From positions 1,550,001 through 1,614,000 of the forward strand of contig NZ_CP022529.1 in assembly GCF_002237595.1 (NCBI RefSeq): DNA of 64,000 nucleotides, given 5' to 3'. The notes under the pieces were generated by a model. That model saw nothing but the letters and a program-made list of their open reading frames with translations, did no database searches and was not told the origin of the DNA. Below, one piece after another: positions 27,077 through 36,404 of the stretch. Position 1 is the stretch's first letter, and every line of letters begins with the position of its first letter. The DNA comes from Labrenzia sp. VG12. Its GTDB lineage: Bacteria > Pseudomonadota > Alphaproteobacteria > Rhizobiales > Stappiaceae. A program made the translations under genes and the position numbers.

Positions 27077-27445
27077 CCCCAAAGATCTGGCTTCGGACGT
27101 CAGCGTGGTGTCGTCCGACAAAGACCTGCATGCATCGGCCGCCGCCAGGTTGGGCCGGCTTGTAAGCTCTGCTACCGACGGCAATCCTGTGTGCAAAGGG
27201 CCCGTAAGTGCCTTTAGGCCGCGATCAGCTCAAGTTCTCTTTGCGTTGACACTTAGTCGTCTGCAAGGTTTCTGACGCGGCTTTTCAGGCGTGCGGAATG
27301 CGGATCAAAACACTTCCAACAATTTCAATCGATTAGTCTTCAAACTGCTTATGGACATTGCGTTTGCACAGGAGCTAAAAGCCCTGCGCGGGCTCGAAAA
27401 CCTGCCGATCGCTGCGCTGGAAAGACCATAAGGGAGTTGTTGAAT
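27077..27445 (+). other. Intergenic region upstream of gap
   Basis: This 369-nt stretch has no gene I can support. A TTGACA hexamer at 27246-27251 is a possible -35 element for gap, but the -10 position (TTTCTG/TTCTGA) is a poor match. No clear repeat or hairpin stands out. Confidence 0.3.
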
Positions 27446-28879
27446 ATGGCGGCACTGGATAATCACTTCGAGAACTGGAAGGAACAGCAATCCGCCGCCG
27501 AGCAGATGATCCCGCTGGTCGGTCACCTTTACCGGGACTACGGCATCAACATCCGGATCTTTGGCCGGCGCCTGTTGAACAACTCCGCCATCGAGATCAT
27601 CAAGGCCCACCGCTACGCCCTGCAGATCACCGGTCAGGAGCTGGACGTCTCCAAGAGCCTCGACATCGTCAAGGCGATGCTTCAGATGGATCTGGCCGCA
27701 TCCCGCGTCGATCTCGGCAAGCTGTGCCACCGCTACATGGAACAGGGCGGTGACGTGTCGAGCTTCCTGGAAGAGCAGCTGGCCAGCATCAACACCGGCA
27801 AGACCTCCATTCTGCAGGAACCGCAGGATGTCGTTCTCTACGGCTTCGGCCGCATCGGCCGTCTGCTTGCCCGCATGCTGATCGAACGAGTCGGCGCCGG
27901 CAACAAGATGCGCCTGCGCGCCATTGTCGTGCGCGGCGGCAAGGATGGCGACCTCAAGAAGCGCTCCAGCCTGCTGCGGCGCGATTCCGTCCATGGTGCG
28001 TTCAGAGGCTCAATCACGGTTGACGAGGAAAAGAACGCCATCATCGCCAACGGCAACTACATCCAGGTGATATACGCCAATTCGCCCGCCGAGGTGGATT
28101 ACACCCAGTACGGCATCCAGAATGCCCTGGTGGTCGACAACACGGGCATCTGGCGCGATGAAGCCGGGCTTGGCCAGCACCTGAAATGTCCGGGGGCATC
28201 GAAGGTCATCCTGACCGCGCCGGGCAAGGGCGACATCAAGAACGTCGTCTATGGCGTCAATCATGGTGACATCACCGAGAGCGACGACATCCTGAGCGCG
28301 GCCTCCTGCACCACCAACGCCATCACGCCCGTCTTGAAGGTGATCAACGACGAGTTCGGGATCGAAAACGGTCATGTGGAAACCATCCACGCCTTCACCA
28401 ATGACCAGAACCTGATCGACAACTACCACAAGGGCGATCGCCGGGGTCGGTCAGCGCCGTTGAACATGGTGTTGACGAGCACGGGGGCTGCCAGTGCCGT
28501 TGCCAAATGCCTGCCGGAAATGAAGGGCAAACTGACCGGCAACGCCGTGCGGGTGCCGATCCCCAATGTTTCCATGGCGATCCTGAACCTGAACCTGAAG
28601 CGCGAAACGACCGCCGAGGAAATGAACGACTACCTGCGGGGTGTGTCCGTCCAGTCCCCGATGCAGGATCAGATCGACTACACGGCCTCGACCGAGCTGG
28701 TCTCTTCCGACCTGGTCGGTTCCACCCATGCCGGTGTGGTCGACAGCAAGGCCACGATCGTCGATGGCGACCGCCTTGTCCTCTATGTCTGGTATGACAA
28801 CGAGGCGGGCTACAGCACCCAGGTGATCCGCCTGATGCAGGAAGTCGCCGGCATGAAGTATCCCTCCGTACCGGAGTAA
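27446..28879 (+). CDS. gap: Glyceraldehyde-3-phosphate dehydrogenase, long form
   Basis: NAD(P)-dependent GAPDH of 477 residues that interconverts glyceraldehyde-3-phosphate and 1,3-bisphosphoglycerate. It belongs to the long class with about 125 extra N-terminal helical residues before the nucleotide-binding motif GFGRIGR (133-139). The catalytic cysteine is Cys288 in SAASCTTNAITP, and HAFTNDQN and GAASAVAKCLPE follow as in the family. ATG 27446 is the likely start, after GGGAG; a TTG three codons earlier is an alternative. Long-form enzymes often serve gluconeogenesis or act beside a canonical GAPDH; no such neighbour is present here. Confidence 0.93.
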   Translation: MAALDNHFENWKEQQSAAEQMIPLVGHLYRDYGINIRIFGRRLLNNSAIEIIKAHRYALQITGQELDVSKSLDIVKAMLQMDLAASRVDLGKLCHRYMEQGGDVSSFLEEQLASINTGKTSILQEPQDVVLYGFGRIGRLLARMLIERVGAGNKMRLRAIVVRGGKDGDLKKRSSLLRRDSVHGAFRGSITVDEEKNAIIANGNYIQVIYANSPAEVDYTQYGIQNALVVDNTGIWRDEAGLGQHLKCPGASKVILTAPGKGDIKNVVYGVNHGDITESDDILSAASCTTNAITPVLKVINDEFGIENGHVETIHAFTNDQNLIDNYHKGDRRGRSAPLNMVLTSTGAASAVAKCLPEMKGKLTGNAVRVPIPNVSMAILNLNLKRETTAEEMNDYLRGVSVQSPMQDQIDYTASTELVSSDLVGSTHAGVVDSKATIVDGDRLVLYVWYDNEAGYSTQVIRLMQEVAGMKYPSVPE

Positions 28880-28886
28880 CCGACAA

Positions 28887-28917
28887 GACCCGCCCGCCGG
28901 GAACGGCCGGGCGGGTC
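28887..28917 (+). terminator. Hairpin after gap
   Basis: GACCCGCCCG (28887-28896) and CGGGCGGGTC (28908-28917) form a 10-bp GC-rich stem 8 nt after the stop codon. A T-run is missing, so termination strength is uncertain. Confidence 0.6.
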
Positions 28918-29062
28918 CCATACTGCCTGCCTTCATTCACATGTGGCCCCGAATAGCGGATTTGCTGCAAGCGCGTCGTGACGAAGGCAAAGCCCACAGC
29001 AGCCGTCGCACCCTCCAGGTGCCGAACAACGGCGCAAATCGGGCTTCGACCTATCGGATGGC

Positions 29063-31123
29063 TTACAGGATGAAGTCGGCGGCACCGATCTGTGCGCCGG
29101 TCATATTGACCAGCTCGATGGAGTTTCCGGCAAAACTGATCAGGACGTTGCCGCCACGTTCCGTGATCGACAAGTCGTCGAGACTGTCGAGGCCGGACAC
29201 TCCAGACAGGTCGATCTGATCCGTTCCATCCGCGAAATCGGTGATCTTGTCCGCACCCCAGGCGTTGCCGAAGACGAAGATGTCCGCCCCCGCACCACCG
29301 ACAAGCGTATCGTCGCCGCCAGCACCGCCCAGCACGTCGTTTCCGCCCCCGCCATTCAGGAAATAGTCGACAGCCTTGCTGTTGCCTTTGACAGTGTCTC
29401 CTCCGGCAGAGCCGATGAACCGCTCAAATCCGTACCAAGACAAGCCATTGGTCTTGAACGTTGACCCTTCTTCGACGCGCAGGGTGTCCGTACCGGTGCC
29501 TCCGACATTTCTTGCGCGGCCATTTTCCCAGAAATGGTCGCCGGTGCCAAAGAAGATGGTGTCGTTTCCGCCGCCCCCGAAAAGCGTGTCTCGACCGGCT
29601 GCCCCACGCAGCGTGTCGTCTCCCCCCGCCCCGATCAGCGTATCGTTGCCGCCTCCTCCGTTCAGGACATAGTCCACTCCATCATTGTTGCCCCTGATGC
29701 TGTCGCTGCCGCCGGCCCCGACAAAGCGCTCGAACCCGTACCAGGAGAGACCGTTTGTGCGAAATGTCGCTCCGTCTTCAAGCTGCAGCGTATCCATCCC
29801 CGCTCCACCGACATCGATTGCCCGGCCATTTTTCCAGAAAACGTCTCCAGCGCCGTAGTGGACGGTGTCATTGCCGGCGCCACCCAGCATGGTGTCCCTG
29901 CCTGTGCCACCGATCAGCGTATCGTCACCTCCGGCACCGATGAGCGTGTCATTGCCGCCATTGCCCTGGAGGTAATAGTCGACCGTATCGAGATTGCCCC
30001 TGACATGGTCATTGCCACTTGCGCCGATGAACCGCTCAAACCCGTACCAGGAAAGACCAGATGTCTTGAACACCGACCCCTCGTTGACGACGAGCGTGTC
30101 GATCCCCGCGCGACCGATATTGCGCGCAACGCCATTTTCCCAGAAGCCATCACCGTTTGAAAAATGAATGACATCGTTGCCGTCAGTGCCCACAGGCGGT
30201 GCGGGTGGTTCTTCTCCGGCATTCGCATCCAGGACATCCACCTTCCTGTTCTTGCCGGAGATGGTGAAGCGCTTTTCGATCGTCCCGTTGATCCCGTCGC
30301 CGGAGAACCTTGCAGTATAGGTCCCGTCCGCAAGCGCAATGCTGTAGCCTCCGCCCGGATCGGTCGTGCTAGTCGCAACCGTCAGCCCGGACGAATTGAA
30401 GATTGCGACCGTGGCCGATCCCAGGCCTTCGCCCATGTCATAGAACTTGTCCTTGTCCGCATCATCATAGACAACCCCGGTCACATAGTTCCTGGTTGTC
30501 CCGGCAAAGTTCTGCGTGGCGTAATCGGTGGCGTTGCCCGGAGCGCGCGGGTGTCCACCGATGGCATCGCCGACCCCCAGCACCGTGTACCCGGCGTTCA
30601 GGATGTTGGCCCTGTGGCCAGACGAGTTCATCCAGCCTGCATGCATGTCCTCGATGATATTTTGCGGAACATATTCGCCCGGCGCAGGTCGGCTCTGGTT
30701 GAAGGGGTTATAGGCAATGTTCTCGCCCATCGGGTATTCAGTCCAGCCTTCCGCCTTGATCCTGTCCCAAGGGCTCGAGCCTCCGGCTCCCGTATGGTCG
30801 AGCCGCCTTCCGGCCGCCATCCATTCCGAGTGTTTTTGTGCTGCTGCGTTGAGTTGAGATGCCGAAGCGACGGGTTCGAGCCCTGCCGCCAGCCGTTCCC
30901 TGTTGACGAGTTCCAGGATCAATTGTTCGCTGGAACTCAGCTTGTCTACCGGATTGTTTCCCACCACACGACCTTCCCTGTTTGGTTCTGCCGCTGGAAG
31001 GCTCGCGAGAAACTTGGTCAAAACAGACACGGATTTGCGGAGAGATTTTGCTAAAGCTGTGTTCGAAAAAATATCGCCTTCTGCGCGCGGCTCCGGTTGT
31101 GTGATTACAGCCTGGCGAGGCAA
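29063..31123 (-). CDS. CAP-domain protein with RTX calcium-binding repeats (secreted)
   Basis: This 686-residue protein lacks an N-terminal signal peptide, as expected for type I secretion through a C-terminal signal. A CAP/SCP-like domain (about residues 62-185) shows LILELVNRERLAAGL, HSEWMAAGRRLDHTG, GENIAYN and MNSSGHRANILN, including the paired His and Glu of the CAP cavity. A beta-sandwich segment follows (about 190-275, YDDADKDKFYDMGEG). From about residue 322 come three exact 102-residue repeats that mix a WYGFERF module with GGxGxDTL RTX nonapeptides. The tail ends in IDLSGVSG and ADFIL, typical of RTX ends. The start is TTG 31123 after GGGAGGG. No type I transporter genes lie nearby. 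Confidence 0.85.
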   Translation of the reverse strand: MPRQAVITQPEPRAEGDIFSNTALAKSLRKSVSVLTKFLASLPAAEPNREGRVVGNNPVDKLSSSEQLILELVNRERLAAGLEPVASASQLNAAAQKHSEWMAAGRRLDHTGAGGSSPWDRIKAEGWTEYPMGENIAYNPFNQSRPAPGEYVPQNIIEDMHAGWMNSSGHRANILNAGYTVLGVGDAIGGHPRAPGNATDYATQNFAGTTRNYVTGVVYDDADKDKFYDMGEGLGSATVAIFNSSGLTVATSTTDPGGGYSIALADGTYTARFSGDGINGTIEKRFTISGKNRKVDVLDANAGEEPPAPPVGTDGNDVIHFSNGDGFWENGVARNIGRAGIDTLVVNEGSVFKTSGLSWYGFERFIGASGNDHVRGNLDTVDYYLQGNGGNDTLIGAGGDDTLIGGTGRDTMLGGAGNDTVHYGAGDVFWKNGRAIDVGGAGMDTLQLEDGATFRTNGLSWYGFERFVGAGGSDSIRGNNDGVDYVLNGGGGNDTLIGAGGDDTLRGAAGRDTLFGGGGNDTIFFGTGDHFWENGRARNVGGTGTDTLRVEEGSTFKTNGLSWYGFERFIGSAGGDTVKGNSKAVDYFLNGGGGNDVLGGAGGDDTLVGGAGADIFVFGNAWGADKITDFADGTDQIDLSGVSGLDSLDDLSITERGGNVLISFAGNSIELVNMTGAQIGAADFIL
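29279..30160 (-). repeat. Three tandem 306-bp coding repeats (last unit partial)
   Basis: Within the CAP/RTX gene, equivalent sites such as the FWENG-coding stretch recur near 30144, 29838 and 29532, exactly 306 bp apart (102 codons). Each unit encodes an FW(E/K)NG segment, an SWYGFERF(I/V)G segment, VDYxL(N/Q)G and RTX GGDDTL turns. Confidence 0.9.
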
Positions 31124-31223
31124 TTACCCTCCCGAGACAATCGAATGCTCCAGGAACTGGTAGACCAACCTGCCTCACCGGTGCGCTCAAGCCAGGCAGG
31201 GCCGTTGCTGCCGCCTCCCTTCC

Positions 31224-31940
31224 TCAGGGCCCCGCCTTGCGCCCCAGATAGACCGATTGTGTAAACTCACGCCCGTCCTGCAACGGGTTGGCAAAGATGA
31301 CCGGTTCGGCCCAGGCGTCGGCAAACGCGGTCTTGAGCAGGTCGGTGATCGCGGCCTCCGGTGCCTCGTCCGACCAGAGACCGACAACACCGCCCGGTTT
31401 CAGAAAACGCTGGATCTTCGTCAGGCCGCTGGTGGTGTAGAACCCGGCCGAGCCGCCATGCAACAACCGGTCCGGCGTGTGGTCGATGTCAATCAGAATG
31501 GCATCAAACTGGCGTTCTGGTTCCTGCGCATCGAAACCTTCCGTCGAACCGGCCAGCGCAAAAAAATCACCCTGAACCAGCTGGCATCTCGGGTCGTCGG
31601 CAAGCGCGGTCTTCATCGGCACGAGGCCTTCCCTGTGCCAGCGGATCACCGGTTCCAGCAGATCGACCACGGTCAGCGTTGCGACCGTCTGGTGGGCCAG
31701 TACAGCTTCCGCTGTGTAACCAAGACCCAATCCCCCGACCAGGATATCCAGTTTCCCGCCATCAAGAGCCGCCAGTCCAAGATCGGCCAATGCCACTTCC
31801 GACGCCGTGAACAGGCTCGACATGAGATGTTCTTCGCCCAACAGGATTTCATAGACATCGGTCCCGAGCGACAGAATATGCCGCCGGCGCAGAGACACCG
31901 CGCCAATCGGGGTCGGGGCGTAATCAAGTTCTTCAAACAT
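31224..31940 (-). CDS. Spermidine synthase-like (aminopropyltransferase/methyltransferase fold) protein
   Basis: About 238 residues with a Rossmann nucleotide-binding core: LDILVGGLGLGYTAEAVL, then an acidic strand end (VVDLLEPVIRWH) and FDAILIDIDHTPDRLL. This matches the spermidine-synthase-like fold, but a canonical GGGDG motif is missing, so the substrate could differ from putrescine. The N-terminus (MFEELDYAPTPIGAVSLRRR) looks like the family start, so I use ATG 31940. ATG 31949 is equally possible, and the frame stays open to 32150. It is divergent from the SLC13 permease gene. Confidence 0.7.
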   Translation of the reverse strand: MFEELDYAPTPIGAVSLRRRHILSLGTDVYEILLGEEHLMSSLFTASEVALADLGLAALDGGKLDILVGGLGLGYTAEAVLAHQTVATLTVVDLLEPVIRWHREGLVPMKTALADDPRCQLVQGDFFALAGSTEGFDAQEPERQFDAILIDIDHTPDRLLHGGSAGFYTTSGLTKIQRFLKPGGVVGLWSDEAPEAAITDLLKTAFADAWAEPVIFANPLQDGREFTQSVYLGRKAGP

Positions 31941-32287
31941 CGCGCTCATGAGCGCACCATGAGGGGTTTGGAGCGTTTTGCCAACCAAATGGTCCACCGC
32001 TCCACCGAAACGACCGGCCATGGCAGGCGTGTGCCGCTCAGAATACGTCCCCACCTCGACAGACAGCTTCCGAACCGTCCTGCACTTCGTGTAACTCTGC
32101 CGCCCTTCACACCAGGCGACATAAGCGCTCAACACTGCAAACGCCCGCAAACCCGATCGAAATCTTCAGCCGAAAGTCTCATATCGCTCAGACGTTTATT
32201 TGTTGCTGCCAATTGCCTCCGGGCACAAGGCAGCGATACCCTGTCAGCAGACCCGATTGCAGATGAAACGGATCGAACCGGACCGAG
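31941..32287. other. Divergent intergenic region (spermidine synthase-like / SLC13 permease)
   Basis: This 347-nt stretch lies between two divergent start sites and must hold both promoters. I see no clear -35/-10 pair or palindrome. The upstream part is an open frame extension of the spermidine synthase-like gene, without family character. Confidence 0.3.
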
Positions 32288-34105
32288 ATGACCCCAGACA
32301 GTCTTTATGTATTTGCCCTTATCGGCGTCGCCGGTGTGCTGATGGCCAGCAACCGGGTCCGTTACGATCTGGTGGCCCTCCTGGTCGTCGTCGCCCTGGT
32401 GCTTGGCAATATCCTGACGGTCGGCGAAGCGCTCTCCGGCTTCGGCAGTTCCGTTGTCATCCTGGTTGCCTGCCTTCTGGTCGTTGGGGAAATGCTGGAG
32501 CGCACCGGTGTCGCCCGTTTTGTCGGCGACCTGATCCTGAAAAAAGGCGGCAGCAACGAAACCCGGCTGCTGGTGCTGCTGATGGTCAGCTCCGGCATTC
32601 TCGGCAGTGTCATGAGTTCAACGGCGGTGGTCGCCATCTTCATTCCGATCGTTCTGAAGATTGCGGCCGACACCGGCCTCAACAAGTCGCGCCTGTTGCT
32701 GCCGATGTCCTACGCCGCCCTGATCAGCGGCATGCTGACCCTGATCGCAACAACGCCGAACCTCGTGGTCAGCGACGAGCTGGTGGCCCAGGGCTATCAG
32801 GCGCTCGGCTTTTTCTCCTTCTTCCCGATCGGTCTTCTGATCCTGGCCGTCACGACCGTCTACATGCTGTTCTGGGGTCAGTCCCTGCTCGGATCCCGTG
32901 CACCGCAGGCGCCAACGAAAAAACGCCGCCCTGCCCGCACGGCCGCCGACATGTGGCAGGCGTTTCAGCTGCAGGGCGAGGTCAACGACTTCTGGATCGG
33001 CGGCCCGGTGTCCCTGGAAGAAATCCGCGACTTGAAAGCCAGAGGCGTGAAATTCGTGGCGCGGCGCCGCCGCGACCGCAACCGCCAACGGGAGACGGTT
33101 CTGTTCAAGGATGGCATGGAGCTTCAGCGCGACGATCTAATCCTGGTGAATGGACCGCTCGAAATTCTTGACGAAATGGCCTCCCGTTCCGATTTCACCC
33201 GCCGGTCGGCCACCGGCGTCCGCGCCGAAGACTGGCGCGATGCCCTCGGGCTTGCCGACGTCATGGTCCACCCGGAAGCCTCGGTGATCGGCAATGCGGG
33301 CAGCGACGCGCTCGGCCCGGACTATCAGGAACTGCAGACACTCGCCATTTTGCGCAGTGGTGCTCCCCTGGAAGACCTTGCGGATGTGCGCCTGCAGGCG
33401 AGCGACCGGCTACTGGTGCTCGGGCCCTGGGACGAACTTGATGATCTCATCAGCCAGCAGGACGATTTTGTGCTCCTTTCCTATCCCAAGGAACGCGAGG
33501 ACACGGTACCGATGCTGTCGAAATTCTCCGTCGCCATTGCCATTCTTGTCGGCATGGTGGTCCTCAGCGCATTCAACATCGTTCCGGTGACCATTGCGGT
33601 GCTCCTGGCAGCCCTTGCCGCCGTCCTGTTCCGGACCATGCCCACGGAAACGGCTTACCGGTCCATCAGCCTGTCGACCCTGGTTCTGATTGCCGGCATG
33701 CTGCCTCTGGCCAATGCCCTGGAACAGACCGGCGGCTCGGCGCTGATCGTCGAGCAACTGCTCCACCTGGTCGGCGAAGCCAATCCGCGTGTCATGATGG
33801 GGGCCCTGTTCCTGTTGACCGCCGCGCTCGGCCTGGTTCTGTCCAACACGGCCTCGGCCGTTCTCGTGGCGCCGATTGCCATCACGGCGGCCGAAGCCCT
33901 CGGTGTCTCGCCCTACCCGCTGGCCATAACCGTCCTGATCGCCGCTTCTGCAGCTTTTTCAACGCCGGTCTCAACGCCCGTCGTCACGCTGGTGGTGACA
34001 CCGGGCAACTATGTCTTCTCCGACTTCCTGAAACTTGGTGTCCCGCTGACGCTGCTGGTGGGGCTGACGACGGTTCTGGTCACGCCGCTGCTGTTTCCGT
34101 TTTGA
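32288..34105 (+). CDS. SLC13 family (DASS-type) anion permease with central TrkA-C domains
   Basis: This 605-residue inner-membrane transporter has two hydrophobic halves (about residues 1-210 and 410-605) around a large hydrophilic middle that looks like two TrkA-C (RCK_C) domains, with DDLILVNGP and DRLLVLGPWDEL at their ends. Family signatures are SSTAVVAIFIPIV and ATTPNLVVSDEL in the first half and SNTASAVLVAPIAI and ASAAFSTPVSTPV in the second, the repeated SNT-like substrate loops. Members move dicarboxylates, sulfate or similar anions, often with sodium. The substrate here is not readable. It stands alone in its orientation. Confidence 0.88.
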   Translation: MTPDSLYVFALIGVAGVLMASNRVRYDLVALLVVVALVLGNILTVGEALSGFGSSVVILVACLLVVGEMLERTGVARFVGDLILKKGGSNETRLLVLLMVSSGILGSVMSSTAVVAIFIPIVLKIAADTGLNKSRLLLPMSYAALISGMLTLIATTPNLVVSDELVAQGYQALGFFSFFPIGLLILAVTTVYMLFWGQSLLGSRAPQAPTKKRRPARTAADMWQAFQLQGEVNDFWIGGPVSLEEIRDLKARGVKFVARRRRDRNRQRETVLFKDGMELQRDDLILVNGPLEILDEMASRSDFTRRSATGVRAEDWRDALGLADVMVHPEASVIGNAGSDALGPDYQELQTLAILRSGAPLEDLADVRLQASDRLLVLGPWDELDDLISQQDDFVLLSYPKEREDTVPMLSKFSVAIAILVGMVVLSAFNIVPVTIAVLLAALAAVLFRTMPTETAYRSISLSTLVLIAGMLPLANALEQTGGSALIVEQLLHLVGEANPRVMMGALFLLTAALGLVLSNTASAVLVAPIAITAAEALGVSPYPLAITVLIAASAAFSTPVSTPVVTLVVTPGNYVFSDFLKLGVPLTLLVGLTTVLVTPLLFPF

Positions 34106-34162
34106 CAGGCTGCATCAACTCGTTTTGAAGGTTGCGAGCCAGCCTTTTCAGTCAACGGCCAA

Positions 34163-34675
34163 TCAAAACGCCTCTGTCCATCGCCGGTGCACCTCTTTGT
34201 CGGCAGTCAGCAACAGATTTCGAGAAAAACCTTCGTGGGAGCTCAGGCCGTCACGCCAGATGCCCTTCAAGGCATTGATGCTTGTAATCAGGTCATGTCC
34301 TGCAAACTCGTGCCGGCCGGCCACGGGCACCAGTTGAACACCGTCTTCTTTCGAAAAACGCAGAACGGCCACCTCGTCCGCCAGCAGAATGGTCAGGTCT
34401 TCACCAGGAGCAAGCATATCATTCATCACCGGCTGCATTTCATTGCCGAGATCCATCAGCCAAGCCCTGGACCAGAGGTGATAGGATTGTCCGGGTTCGG
34501 CATCATAGTCCCTTGCGGTGATGACCCCCTCCGTGCGTGCTGCCAATTCAGCCTCGAAAACCACCTTGGCCTCCGGCACCTGCTTGAACAGCATCGCCCA
34601 GAGCAAAGGATTGCCGCAGGCCCGGGCAGGAAACGATCCGATCAGCAGAAAGAGTGATACGAACAGAATGCGCAT
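34163..34675 (-). CDS. Hypothetical secreted protein
   Basis: I do not recognise this 170-residue protein. It has a clear signal peptide (RILFVSLFLLIGSFPARA) with cleavage likely before CGNP. The Cys right after the cleavage site is not a proper lipobox. The mature part has WAMLFKQVPEAKVVFEAELA and a later AGRHEFAGHDLITSINALKG segment, with no known catalytic motif. ATG 34675 is preceded by a very strong GGGAGGGGAAAAG site, so expression is likely. A perfect 10-bp inverted repeat lies 131 bp upstream. The nearest gene upstream on this strand encodes the MltF-like protein. Confidence 0.6.
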   Translation of the reverse strand: MRILFVSLFLLIGSFPARACGNPLLWAMLFKQVPEAKVVFEAELAARTEGVITARDYDAEPGQSYHLWSRAWLMDLGNEMQPVMNDMLAPGEDLTILLADEVAVLRFSKEDGVQLVPVAGRHEFAGHDLITSINALKGIWRDGLSSHEGFSRNLLLTADKEVHRRWTEAF

Positions 34676-34805
34676 GCTTTTCCTCCCCTCCCAAAATAAG
34701 CCTTCTGAGCAAAGGCCGCTGTCGACGCTCCCAACAAGTGCGCACTTGTGAACGCCACCAGTTTTCCAGCGCGCATGACCTATCCTCCCGGGCCAGCTTC
34801 GCACC

Positions 34806-34832
34806 GCGCAACGTTACCAAATAACGTTGCGC
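34806..34832. promoter_or_regulatory. Perfect 10-bp inverted repeat (candidate operator)
   Basis: GCGCAACGTT, a 7-nt spacer (ACCAAAT), then AACGTTGCGC. There is no T-run on either side, so a terminator is unlikely. It lies upstream of the hypothetical secreted-protein gene and may be an operator. Confidence 0.5.
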
Positions 34833-34939
34833 CCATAGACACTTAACGACTGAAAAGGTTCCACATAAACGTGTCGCTGTCAGCGTGTAATTTTAACTAA
34901 GTCAACCGTCCCTCTTTCCAGAGCCCAGGCCATGAGCGG

Positions 34940-36352
34940 TTACTGCGCGGCCTTTTTCTGCGTGTTGTAGGCGTGGATCCGCGAAAAGACGACGTAGTAG
35001 ATATAGATGTTCTTTACGTATTTGACCGGCTCGGCCCCCGCCGCCTTCAGCACCTGCCACTCGACTTCGCCGAACCAGCTGTTCGGGTCCTTTGCCAGCT
35101 TGCGCACACGGGCGACCCGGTTCGGACCAGCGTTGTAGGAGGCCAACACGAACAGAATACGATCGAGTTCGGAAATCGCGGGATCGTCGAAATAGGTGTC
35201 CGCGACATAGCGGTTGTATTTGGCGCCTGCCTCGATGTTGCCTTCCAGCTCCCGGTAATTCCTGATGCCGACACTTTTGTCCGTTGCCGTTGACGGCAGG
35301 AGCTGCATGATGCCGACCGCGCCAACGCGGCTCTTGGCGTTGTTGTCGAACCGCGATTCCTGAAACGCCTGCGCCGCCAGCAGCATCGGGTCGATTTCGT
35401 ATTTGGTGCCGATCTTTTCGAACAGCGCGACCAGCTCGTCCAGCCTGGCCTGGTAGGCGTCCGCCTTGGCGTTGACGATCCTGGTAGCGTCCCTGGAATA
35501 GCGATTTGCCAGAATATTGCCGAGCGTGGTGCCGATGCGTGTCTCGGCCACAAAGGCATTCAGTGTTTTGGCAAGCTCGGGGCTGTCCTTCCGGAACGCC
35601 CAGGCAAGCTGCGCTCCTTCCCGCAAGACAACGTCGCGCTGAATGTTCAGATCCTTGAAAACCGGCAGCCAGAGATCTGCCTTGTATTCATCTACGACTG
35701 TTGCCGGAATGACCCCGGCGGCAACCATTTCCAGCAGGTCCTCGTCTTCGAGTATCTCGTTGGCAGGCAGAATGCTGACCGGTGTCAGCCCTTGCTCTGC
35801 AAGGCGCGCATTCAGCGCTGTCAAACTCTCGAAATAGCTGGACGATGCCCGCGCATGGATCTCAAGTCCCGCAAGGTCTTTCTCTGTGTCGAGACTGTCG
35901 GTTTGCGGGCCGGTCACAACGACCTCGCGAACGTTGCCGCGTATGGGCATGCTGAAGTCAACCAGGCTTGCGCGCTGTTCGGTAATCGTAAGGTCAGCCG
36001 CCGCAATGTCTCCAATTCCCTCAATCAGTCCGCTCAGCAAGGCATCGCGCCGCGTCGGCAGCAGCACCACGCGAACCTTGTCCGCTTCCTTTATGACACC
36101 CTTGTTGAGATGGTCTTCGAACAGCCGCAGATATTCTGCAGCCAGCCCTTTCTCCTGCCCCTTTTCAAGATAGTAGTCCGTGACCGAATACGGGATCAGA
36201 ACGCGCACGATCTTATCGCGCTTCATCTCATCGTAATCGCCGAAAAAAGGTTCGATGACGGCGCGCTCCAAAGTGCTCGCGTTTTCCTGCGCAGCAACGG
36301 GCAGACAGGACATCAGAATGGCAGACAGGACAATCATGAACCGCTTCATCAT
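34940..36352 (-). CDS. MltF-like lytic transglycosylase with solute-binding-like domain
   Basis: This 470-residue periplasmic protein combines a signal peptide (MMKRFMIVLSAILMSCLPVAAQ), a family 3 solute-binding-like domain (about residues 40-290, with KIVRVLIPYSVTDYYLEKG), and a C-terminal SLT lysozyme-like domain. The SLT part has QAFQESRFD with the catalytic Glu, GAVGIMQLLPSTA, and ASYNAGPNRVARVR, all intact. MltF-type enzymes cleave glycan strands and form anhydro-muropeptides. The start is ATG 36352 after GGGAG. It lies 52 nt after the large AsmA gene on the same strand. Confidence 0.9.
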   Translation of the reverse strand: MMKRFMIVLSAILMSCLPVAAQENASTLERAVIEPFFGDYDEMKRDKIVRVLIPYSVTDYYLEKGQEKGLAAEYLRLFEDHLNKGVIKEADKVRVVLLPTRRDALLSGLIEGIGDIAAADLTITEQRASLVDFSMPIRGNVREVVVTGPQTDSLDTEKDLAGLEIHARASSSYFESLTALNARLAEQGLTPVSILPANEILEDEDLLEMVAAGVIPATVVDEYKADLWLPVFKDLNIQRDVVLREGAQLAWAFRKDSPELAKTLNAFVAETRIGTTLGNILANRYSRDATRIVNAKADAYQARLDELVALFEKIGTKYEIDPMLLAAQAFQESRFDNNAKSRVGAVGIMQLLPSTATDKSVGIRNYRELEGNIEAGAKYNRYVADTYFDDPAISELDRILFVLASYNAGPNRVARVRKLAKDPNSWFGEVEWQVLKAAGAEPVKYVKNIYIYYVVFSRIHAYNTQKKAAQ

Positions 36353-36404
36353 CAGGTGTTCTCCCTCTCCCTCGTGACGGCGAGACCGGCGGTCCGATCC
36401 TCGA

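Noticed and set aside
29279..30160. CRISPR-like regular repeats.
   Set aside because: The 306-bp periodicity is coding repetition inside an RTX protein, with no short identical repeats or unique spacers.
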